A stretch of 64,000 bases of DNA from an uncultured Pseudomonas sp. (GTDB taxonomy: Bacteria > Pseudomonadota > Gammaproteobacteria > Pseudomonadales > Pseudomonadaceae). Position 1 is the first letter of the stretch; every line of letters begins with the position of its first letter. Positions 57,737-64,000 of this stretch are shown in pieces. Below the pieces are notes generated by a model. It was not told the origin of the DNA. It saw only the letters and a list, made by a program, of their open reading frames with translations, and made no database searches. A program made the position numbers and the translations under genes. The stretch lies in contig NZ_OX044366.1 in NCBI RefSeq assembly GCF_943846705.1, positions 3,968,001 through 4,032,000 of the forward strand, given 5' to 3'.

Positions 57737-58768
57737 ATGGCCCTGCCCCGCATCACCTCGCCCCATGCCAAGGGCAACAACCGTACTCAGCAGGTCATGC
57801 TGCAGGTGCTGCTGGCTGCCGTGCCAGGCATTCTGGCCATGACCTGGCTGTTTGGCATCGGCACCCTGATCAACCTGCTGTGGGCCAGCCTGTGTGCCCT
57901 GGGGTTCGAAGCGGCGATCCTCGCCTGGCGTAAGCGCCCTGTGGCGTTCTTCCTCAAGGACTACAGCGTACTGGTCACGGCCGTGTTGCTCGCCTTGGCC
58001 CTGCCGCCCTATTCACCCTGGTGGCTGACCCTGGTGGCCACCGGTTTTGCCGTCATTCTAGGCAAGCAGTTGTATGGCGGCCTGGGGCAGAACCCCTTCA
58101 ACCCGGCCATGCTCGGCTATGTGGTGGTCCTAGTGTCCTTCCCCGTAGAGATGACCACCTGGCCAGCACCGCACAGTGTGGGGCTGCTTGACGGCCTGCA
58201 GCAGATTCTCGGCATCGCCAACCTGCCGGACGGCTGGGCTCAGGCCACGGCATTGGATGCGCTGAAAACCAACAAAAGCCTGACCATCGACGAACTGTGG
58301 GCGCAGAGCCCGGCCTTTGGCCGTTTGGGTGGCGCGGCCAGTGAAGCGGTTAACCTGGCCTTCCTGGCCGGCGGCCTGTACCTGCTGCACAAACGCCTGT
58401 TCACCTGGCATGCGCCGGTCGGCATGCTCGCGGCGCTGGGCATTATGAGCCTGCTGTTCTGGAATGGCTCGGGCTCGGACTCGCATGGTTCGCCGCTGTT
58501 TCACCTGCTGACCGGCGCGACCATGCTCGGTGCCTTCTTTATCGTTACCGACCCGGTTAGCGGTGCCACCAGCAACCTCGGCCGGCTGATTTTCGGCGTT
58601 GGTGTCGGCGTGCTGGTGTATGTCATTCGCGCCTGGGGCGGCTACCCGGACGCCGTGGCGTTCGCCGTGCTGTTGATGAACCTCGCAGCCCCTACCATCG
58701 ACTACTACACGCGCCCCCGTACCTACGGCCATCGCAAGCCGACACGCGGCTTCAAGCTGGGAGAGTAA
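57737..58768 (+). CDS. rsxD: Electron transport complex subunit RnfD/RsxD
   Basis: A 343-residue polytopic protein homologous to NqrB. The [26 protein letters not shown] stretch and the later [13 protein letters not shown] are family motifs; the latter holds the threonine that takes covalent FMN. ATG 57737 is chosen, 69 bp after rnfC; the longer frame from 57677 is unlikely. Confidence 0.93.
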   Translation: MALPRITSPHAKGNNRTQQVMLQVLLAAVPGILAMTWLFGIGTLINLLWASLCALGFEAAILAWRKRPVAFFLKDYSVLVTAVLLALALPPYSPWWLTLVATGFAVILGKQLYGGLGQNPFNPAMLGYVVVLVSFPVEMTTWPAPHSVGLLDGLQQILGIANLPDGWAQATALDALKTNKSLTIDELWAQSPAFGRLGGAASEAVNLAFLAGGLYLLHKRLFTWHAPVGMLAALGIMSLLFWNGSGSDSHGSPLFHLLTGATMLGAFFIVTDPVSGATSNLGRLIFGVGVGVLVYVIRAWGGYPDAVAFAVLLMNLAAPTIDYYTRPRTYGHRKPTRGFKLGE

Positions 58769-58770
58769 CT

Positions 58771-59412
58771 GTGGCCCTACCTGAAATTAGTCGTTCAATG
58801 CTGAAAAACAGCCTGGTACTGGGCCTGTTTGCGATTGCCACCGTCGGCCTAGTGGCGGTACTGCAGCAATTCACTGCCGGGCGCATCGCCACCGCCGAGC
58901 GCGAAGCCCAAGTGCGCGCCCTCAGTGAGATCCTGCCGCACGGCAGCTATGACAACCATTTGCTGGACAACAGCATCGAGCTGCACGATCCGCTGCTGGG
59001 CAACAAATCGCCGCAAGCAGCCTATATCGCCCTGAAAGACGGTAAACCCAGCGCGATCATCCTGCGCGCCACCGCAGCCGACGGTTACAGCGGCGCGATC
59101 CAGCTGCTGGTCGGCATTCGGGTCGATGGCCGCCTCGCCGGTGTACGCGTGCTTAATCACCGGGAAACCCCAGGCCTGGGCGACAAGATCGAGCTGGCCA
59201 AGAGCGCCTGGATTCGCAGCTTTGACGGTAAATCCCTGAGCGCGCCTAGCAGCGATGGCTGGGCGGTGAAGAAGGATCGCGGCGAATTCGATCAGTTTGC
59301 CGGCGCCACCATTACCCCGCGCGCAGTGGTCAAAGCCGTGCACAAAGCCTTGCAGTATTTCGATGCCCATCAAGAGCAGCTGTTCGCAGCCCAGGTGAAG
59401 TCCAATGGCTAG
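58771..59412 (+). CDS. rsxG: Electron transport complex subunit RnfG/RsxG
   Basis: A 213-residue protein. It starts with GTG 2 bp after rnfD. One N-terminal helix is followed by a periplasmic FMN-binding domain; [17 protein letters not shown] carries the S/TGAT-type motif for covalent FMN. It overlaps rnfE by 8 bp. Confidence 0.93.
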   Translation: MALPEISRSMLKNSLVLGLFAIATVGLVAVLQQFTAGRIATAEREAQVRALSEILPHGSYDNHLLDNSIELHDPLLGNKSPQAAYIALKDGKPSAIILRATAADGYSGAIQLLVGIRVDGRLAGVRVLNHRETPGLGDKIELAKSAWIRSFDGKSLSAPSSDGWAVKKDRGEFDQFAGATITPRAVVKAVHKALQYFDAHQEQLFAAQVKSNG

Positions 59413-60118
59413 TCCCAGCTACCGCGAAATCACAGTTAACGGCCTGTGGAAGAACAACCCGGCCCTGGTGCAACTGCTCGGTCTTTGTCCGCTGCTGGGG
59501 GTGAGTAACTCGGCGGTTAACGCCCTGGGGCTGTCGCTGGCCAGCGCCGTGGTACTGATCTGTTCCGGCACAGCGGTTTCCCTGGTGCGCGGCGTGGTTA
59601 ACACCGCCGTTCGCCTGCCCGCCTTTGTGATGATCATTGCCGCCCTGACCACCTGCATCGAACTGCTGATGCAGGCCTTCACATACGAGCTGTACCAGAT
59701 ACTCGGCATCTTTATCCCGCTGATCACCACCAACTGCGTGATCCTCGGCCGCGCCGATGGCTTCGCCGCCAAACACGACCCGGCGCGCGCTGCCTACGAC
59801 GGCCTGATGATGGGTCTGGGCTTCGGCGCTGTACTGGTGATGATCGGCGCATTGCGTGAGCTGCTCGGCACCGGTGCGGTGTTTGCCAACATGCACCTGC
59901 TGTTCGGCCCCATGGCCGCCGACTGGCAGCTCACCCTGATTGCCGAATACAAAGGCTTTCTGCTGGCCATCCTGCCGCCTGGCGCGTTTATCGTGCTGGG
60001 CTTGCTGATTGCCTGCAAAAACCGCGTGGACGAAGTCTTAGCCGAGCGAGCCAAAGCCCAGCAGGTGGCCGCACCGGTGCAGAGCCGTCGCGTACGGGTG
60101 ACTGGAGTGATCGAGTGA
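59405..60118 (+). CDS. rsxE: Electron transport complex subunit RnfE/RsxE
   Basis: A 237-residue protein with about six helices, homologous to NqrD and related to Rnf[21 protein letters not shown] and [15 protein letters not shown] hold the conserved cysteines for the membrane Fe-S cluster shared with RnfA. The stop overlaps the nth start. Confidence 0.93.
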   Translation: MASPSYREITVNGLWKNNPALVQLLGLCPLLGVSNSAVNALGLSLASAVVLICSGTAVSLVRGVVNTAVRLPAFVMIIAALTTCIELLMQAFTYELYQILGIFIPLITTNCVILGRADGFAAKHDPARAAYDGLMMGLGFGAVLVMIGALRELLGTGAVFANMHLLFGPMAADWQLTLIAEYKGFLLAILPPGAFIVLGLLIACKNRVDEVLAERAKAQQVAAPVQSRRVRVTGVIE

Positions 60119-60753
60119 ACGCTGCCAAGCGCCTGGAAATCTTCCGTCGCCTGCACGAAGACAACCCGGAACCCAAGACCGAGCTGGCCTACAACTCGCC
60201 GTTCGAACTGCTGATTGCCGTCACGCTCTCGGCCCAGGCCACCGATGTCAGCGTCAACAAGGCCACGGCCAAGCTGTTCCCGGTGGCCAATACACCAGAG
60301 GCCATCTATGCCCTGGGCGTTGAAGGCTTGAGCGAGTACATCAAGACCATCGGCCTGTACAACAGCAAAGCCAAGAACGTCATCGAAACCTGCCGCTTAT
60401 TGATTGAGCGCCACGGCAGCCAGGTGCCAGAAACCCGCGAGGAGCTGGAAGCCTTGCCCGGAGTAGGCCGTAAGACCGCCAACGTGGTGCTTAACACGGC
60501 GTTCCGGCAGCTGGCCATGGCAGTGGACACGCATATCTTCCGCGTCAGCAACCGCACCGGCATCGCCCCTGGCAAGAATGTCGTCGAGGTGGAAAACAAG
60601 CTGATGAAGTTCGTGCCCAAGCAATATCTTCTCGACTCACACCACTGGCTGATCCTGCACGGGCGCTACGTGTGCCAGGCGCGCAAGCCGCGCTGTGGCA
60701 GTTGCCGCATCGAAGACCTGTGTGAATACAAGCAGAAAACTTCTGACGATTGA
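60115..60753 (+). CDS. nth: Endonuclease III
   Basis: A 212-residue DNA glycosylase/AP lyase. The helix-hairpin-helix [14 protein letters not shown] holds the catalytic Lys, and [14 protein letters not shown] the catalytic Asp. The C-terminal [17 protein letters not shown] binds a 4Fe-4S cluster. GTG start overlapping rnfE. It removes oxidised pyrimidines. Linkage to rnf is common in gammaproteobacteria and fits a redox-stress theme. Confidence 0.95.
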   Translation: MNAAKRLEIFRRLHEDNPEPKTELAYNSPFELLIAVTLSAQATDVSVNKATAKLFPVANTPEAIYALGVEGLSEYIKTIGLYNSKAKNVIETCRLLIERHGSQVPETREELEALPGVGRKTANVVLNTAFRQLAMAVDTHIFRVSNRTGIAPGKNVVEVENKLMKFVPKQYLLDSHHWLILHGRYVCQARKPRCGSCRIEDLCEYKQKTSDD

Positions 60754-60860
60754 GCAGCTATTCAGCGACTCAATGAGGCGATTGAAAAAAACTTTTTTAC
60801 CCGCTCCGCTTTTGCGGCTATAAGGTGCGCAAATGGCCCTTGTAGCCTGGAGTGAGACTA

Positions 60861-61040
60861 ATGAGCACTGATAAAGAAGATCTTGAGCTCGACGAAGATT
60901 TTGTGGCCGATGATGCCGATGACGTCGAGGCACCGGTTGAGATTGCCAAGACCAACCTGACCAAGCGCCGCATCATCGATAACCTGCTGGATGAACGTCG
61001 TCTGAACAGGCAACTGTCCGAATACGACTTTGACCTGTAA
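60861..61040 (+). CDS. PA3496-type small envelope-integrity protein
   Basis: A 59-residue acidic protein (MSTDKEDLELDEDF at the start) with a basic helical C-terminal part (NLTKRRIIDNLLDERRLNRQLSEYDFDL). It follows nth as in P. aeruginosa, where this gene is PA3496 and is annotated as a putative envelope integrity protein. ATG 60861 with GGAG upstream. The biochemical role is unknown. Confidence 0.8.
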   Translation: MSTDKEDLELDEDFVADDADDVEAPVEIAKTNLTKRRIIDNLLDERRLNRQLSEYDFDL

Positions 61041-61052
61041 GCCAGCCAAACC

Positions 61053-61084
61053 AAAAAGCCCCGCAATGATGCGGGGCTTTTTTG
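61053..61084 (+). terminator. Terminator of the rnf-nth-PA3496-type unit
   Basis: Stem AAAAGCCCCGC / GCGGGGCTTTT with a 6-nt loop and a T tract. Confidence 0.85.
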
Positions 61085-61101
61085 TGGCTAACACCTAGGT
61101 A

Positions 61102-61494
61102 TTAGTCGGCGCGCGACGGCGACAGCAGTTCAATCTTGTAGCCATCGGGGTCTTCAACAAAGGCCAAGATGCTGCTGCCATGCTTCATCGGGCCGGGCTC
61201 GCGGGTGATCTTGCCGCCACGCTGGCGAATGTCATCGCAGGCCTTGTACACATCAGCCACTTCCAGGGCGATGTGGCCATAGCCGCTGCCCAACTCGTAA
61301 CTCTCCACACCCCAGTTATGCGTCAGTTCGATCACGCTGTTATGTGCTTCGTCACCATAACCGACGAATGCCAGGGTGAACTGCCCCTCCGGGTAGTCCT
61401 TGCGGCGCAACAGGGTCATGCCCAGCACTTCGGTGTAGAACGCGATGGATTTATCCATATCGCCGACGCGCAGCATGGTATGCAGCAGTCTCAT
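61102..61494 (-). CDS. gloA: Lactoylglutathione lyase (glyoxalase I)
   Basis: A 130-residue vicinal oxygen chelate enzyme that turns the methylglyoxal-glutathione adduct into S-lactoylglutathione. Metal ligands are in [10 protein letters not shown] (His5), [16 protein letters not shown] and [10 protein letters not shown]. The length fits the short, Ni-dependent class. It lies downstream of argG. Confidence 0.93.
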   Translation of the reverse strand: MRLLHTMLRVGDMDKSIAFYTEVLGMTLLRRKDYPEGQFTLAFVGYGDEAHNSVIELTHNWGVESYELGSGYGHIALEVADVYKACDDIRQRGGKITREPGPMKHGSSILAFVEDPDGYKIELLSPSRAD

Positions 61495-61536
61495 TCAGTG
61501 TCTCCTCATCGTGCCCGCTATGCCGGGCTTATAAAT

Positions 61537-61565
61537 GCAAACCCCGGCTTATGGCCGGGGTTTGG
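61537..61565 (-). terminator. Terminator after argG
   Basis: Stem AAACCCCGGC / GCCGGGGTTT between argG and gloA, followed on the minus strand by a T-rich tract. It reduces read-through into gloA. Confidence 0.7.
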
Positions 61566-61588
61566 GGTGGCTCAGCTGCTCAAGTCTA

Positions 61589-62806
61589 TCAGAGCATCTT
61601 GCGCCCTTTGCCGGCGGCAATACGCATACGCAGGGCATTGAGCTTGATAAAGCCCGCAGCGTCCTGCTGGTTGTAAGCACCGCCGTCTTCTTCAAAGGTG
61701 GCGATATTGGCGTCGAACAACGAATCATCGGACTTGCGCCCGGTGATGATCACGTTGCCTTTGTACAGCTTCATACGCACCACACCGTTCACGTTGGCCT
61801 GGGACGCGTCGATCATCTGCTGCAGCATCAGACGCTCTGGGCTCCACCAGAAACCGTTGTAGATCAGGCTGGCGTACTTAGGCATCAGCTCGTCTTTCAG
61901 GTGCGCGACTTCGCGGTCGAGGGTGATCGACTCGATGGCGCGGTGGCCTTTGAGCATGATCGTGCCGCCGGGGGTCTCGTAGCAGCCACGGGACTTCATG
62001 CCGACAAAGCGGTTCTCGACGATGTCCAGACGACCGATGCCGTTCTCGCCGCCGATGCGGTTCAGCTCAGCCAATACGGTGGCGGGGCTCATTGCCTTGC
62101 CGTCGATGGCGACGATGTCACCGGCGCGGTAGGTCAGCTCGATATAGGTTGCAGTGTCCGGCGCGGCCTCAGGGGAGACCGTCCACTTCCACATGTCTTC
62201 TTCGTGCTCGGTCCAGGTGTCTTCCAGCACGCCGCCTTCATAGGAGATGTGCAGCAGGTTGGCATCCATCGAGTACGGCGACTTCTTCTTGCCATGACGC
62301 TCGATCGGGATCGCATGCTTCTCGGCGTAGTCCATCAGCTTCTCGCGCGACAGCAGGTCCCACTCGCGCCATGGCGCAATCACTTTTACCCCCGGCTTGA
62401 GTGCGTAGGCACCGAGTTCGAAACGCACCTGGTCGTTACCTTTACCGGTGGCACCGTGGGAGATGGCGTCAGCGCCGGTCTCGTTGGCGATTTCGATCAA
62501 GCGCTTGGCGATCAGTGGACGCGCGATGGACGTGCCCAGCAGGTACTCGCCTTCATAGACGGTGTTGGCGCGGAACATCGGGTAAACGAAATCACGGACG
62601 AACTCTTCGCGCAGGTCGTCGATGTAGATTTCCTTGACGCCCATGGCCTGAGCCTTGGCGCGGGCCGGCTCGACTTCCTCACCTTGGCCGAGGTCAGCGG
62701 TGAAGGTCACCACTTCGCAGTTATAGGTATCTTGCAGCCACTTGAGGATCACGGAAGTGTCCAGGCCACCGGAATATGCCAGGACTACCTTGTTTACGTC
62801 GGCCAT
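61589..62806 (-). CDS. argG: Argininosuccinate synthase
   Basis: A 405-residue enzyme that joins citrulline and aspartate with ATP in arginine synthesis. The ATP loop is [12 protein letters not shown], and [15 protein letters not shown] is the citrulline/ATP region. The gene is monocistronic in appearance, with gloA following beyond a terminator, as in P. aeruginosa. Confidence 0.95.
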   Translation of the reverse strand: MADVNKVVLAYSGGLDTSVILKWLQDTYNCEVVTFTADLGQGEEVEPARAKAQAMGVKEIYIDDLREEFVRDFVYPMFRANTVYEGEYLLGTSIARPLIAKRLIEIANETGADAISHGATGKGNDQVRFELGAYALKPGVKVIAPWREWDLLSREKLMDYAEKHAIPIERHGKKKSPYSMDANLLHISYEGGVLEDTWTEHEEDMWKWTVSPEAAPDTATYIELTYRAGDIVAIDGKAMSPATVLAELNRIGGENGIGRLDIVENRFVGMKSRGCYETPGGTIMLKGHRAIESITLDREVAHLKDELMPKYASLIYNGFWWSPERLMLQQMIDASQANVNGVVRMKLYKGNVIITGRKSDDSLFDANIATFEEDGGAYNQQDAAGFIKLNALRMRIAAGKGRKML

Positions 62807-62936
62807 GCCATCAACTCCACGGGGTTGTGCGGGAAACCCGTGATTCTACTGCCCATGCCGTCTGATTTACAGAGGCGCGACAGCTTGTGACGACCACGCG
62901 ACGGTTTATTGTTGGGCAACGGACGAACGACAGGCG

Positions 62937-63848
62937 CTAAGAAGTCGCGCCAGGATCAGCCGCTGCAGCCGCAGGAGCCGGCGGCACGGCGGCCTCAGGT
63001 ACGCGCTCAAGGAGGATGCTTACCCGGCGATTTTTTGCCCGGTTGGCTTCCTTGTTATTGGGTACCAGCGGGTAACGCTCACCATGAAAACGCAGGGTGA
63101 TCTGCTCGGCCGGAACTCCCCTGGCCTTGAAATACTCCATCACCGCCAGCGCCCGGCGGCGCGACAGGTCACGGTTGGTCAGGCGATTGCCGCTGTTATC
63201 GGCATGCCCATCGAGCTGGATGCGATTGACACTGGGGTCGGCCTTGAGAAAGTCCAGAATGATATCCAGCTTGGCTTGGGCCAATGGTTCAAGATCGACG
63301 CCGCCACCCGGAAAGCCCACCAGGCTTTTGCGCACCTGATCAAAGTTCACCGGCAGCAACTTGCTCGTGCACCCCAAATAGTCGCTGTAGGCTTTTTTAA
63401 ACTTGGCCGGCAGCAAGCGCACTTCAACCGTCTCACCGCCCATTGCCGCGCGATGCCGCACAAGAGGGCTGCGTCCTTCAAGCAAACCGCTGAGCAAACG
63501 CACGCCCTGCTGTTGGGAGCTGTTAAACAACACTTCGGCCGGTACCACGCTGACCGAGCCGAGGTTGATATCGCCGCGTCCCGGCTGCCAAGGCGCAGCC
63601 GCCGCCAGCAAGGTCGCACTGCCGCTCCCCAGCCAGCGCTCGCGGGCTTTCAGACTGAACGTCACCTGCTCGCCAGCACGGCGCACAAATACCCCGGAAC
63701 CGAAGTCGGTGATGGGCTGCGACAGACGGCACTCGAACTGATCGCCTTCGACCTGCCACTCGATCTTCTCCAGACGGGTCTGGAAGCTGATGGCAAGAAC
63801 AGACTGGCTTGCCAGCAGGCACAGCACTGCGAGTGGATAGGGTCGCAC
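62937..63848 (-). CDS. motY: Flagellar motor T-ring protein MotY
   Basis: A 303-residue protein with a signal peptide (MRPYPLAVLCLLASQSVLA). An N-terminal MotY-type beta domain is followed by a C-terminal OmpA-like peptidoglycan-binding domain (LDGHADNSGNRLTNRDLSRRRALAVMEYF and NRRVSILLE) and an Ala/Pro tail. MotY joins the stator units to the basal body in Pseudomonas and Vibrio. In P. aeruginosa it lies next to argG, which supports the call. Confidence 0.87.
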   Translation of the reverse strand: MRPYPLAVLCLLASQSVLAISFQTRLEKIEWQVEGDQFECRLSQPITDFGSGVFVRRAGEQVTFSLKARERWLGSGSATLLAAAAPWQPGRGDINLGSVSVVPAEVLFNSSQQQGVRLLSGLLEGRSPLVRHRAAMGGETVEVRLLPAKFKKAYSDYLGCTSKLLPVNFDQVRKSLVGFPGGGVDLEPLAQAKLDIILDFLKADPSVNRIQLDGHADNSGNRLTNRDLSRRRALAVMEYFKARGVPAEQITLRFHGERYPLVPNNKEANRAKNRRVSILLERVPEAAVPPAPAAAAADPGATS

Positions 63849-64000
63849 GACAGACTCCAGTGGATACGGCTTACCTCTTTTCTATCGGTGACAACCTGGA
63901 AAACTTGAGAACAGGGTTATGCCTATTGCCCACGCATCGACGCCGCACAGCCCAAACTCCAGTCAGCTTTGCCCGATTGAGCCGCTTTCAACGTGCTGCC

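Noticed and set aside
61535..62890. Plus-strand frame of 451 codons opposite argG
   Set aside because: A shadow of argG; the minus-strand protein is unmistakable argininosuccinate synthase.

Overview
The window is a chromosomal segment from a Pseudomonas-type gammaproteobacterium. Three stretches point to this. The rnfABCDGE-nth cluster is followed by a PA3496-type gene, gloA, argG and motY. The order quiP ... YchJ ... OmpA lipoproteins ... dinG ... esterase ... OmpA ... pdxH ... slyB ... phaAB-G matches the order I recall around PA1032-PA1060 of P. aeruginosa. rhlB, dinB, rimO and three initiator tRNA genes also fit. The backbone is GC-rich with Shine-Dalgarno starts; the species cannot be fixed from sequence alone.

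Layout. 1-7.9 kb: core genes (end of an acyl-CoA synthetase, a cNMP-binding/GGDEF diguanylate cyclase, RNA helicase RhlB, DNA polymerase IV, three clustered tRNA-fMet units, cytochrome b561, RimO). 7.9-18.05 kb: an AT-richer chromosomal integron. It has an IntI integrase on the minus strand, an attI region, and about ten gene cassettes on the plus strand, separated by 74-77 bp attC sites of the Pseudomonas type. Cassette edges can be set to the base because each cassette's inverse core (RYYYAAC) is the reverse complement of its own leading core (GTTRRRY). Two apparently identical 1378-bp IS110/IS1111-group elements sit in the same position of two attC sites, the known IS1111-attC lifestyle. 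18-24.5 kb: housekeeping and conserved genes (COG3650-type lipoprotein, GAPDH-family dehydrogenase, FAD-dependent dehydrogenase, PLP enzyme, EamA exporter). 24.5-30.3 kb: the Pha/Sha (Mrp) monovalent cation/proton antiporter operon. 30.6-45.3 kb: envelope lipoproteins, PdxH, an esterase, an agarase-like glycoside hydrolase, DinG and small conserved proteins. 45.4-53.6 kb: QuiP acyl-homoserine-lactone acylase, NadE, Dcd, cold-shock protein, ApbC/Mrp, MetG. 53.8-60.8 kb: the Rnf electron-transport operon with nth. 60.8-64 kb: PA3496-type protein, GloA, ArgG, MotY.

The most interesting part is the integron. Its cassettes carry unrecognised, mostly membrane-associated proteins. Three look like candidates for phage defence or sensing: a superinfection-exclusion SieB-family protein (cassette 3), a small EVE/PUA-like protein (cassette 6), and a membrane-anchored protein with a degenerate Nudix-like box (cassette 8). 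The two IS copies interrupt attC4 and attC7, so cassettes 4+5 and 7+8 should no longer separate. Cassette 8 also has a mutated leading core (GTT to GCT) and a truncated attC of a different sequence family, so it appears frozen in place. The IS copies lie in direct orientation, so recombination between them would delete cassettes 5-7. The non-coding stretch downstream of each transposase is where IS1111-group elements are expected to encode their guide (seek/bridge) RNA, and it contains a short segment resembling the attC target. These functional ideas are inference from sequence; no homology search was run.
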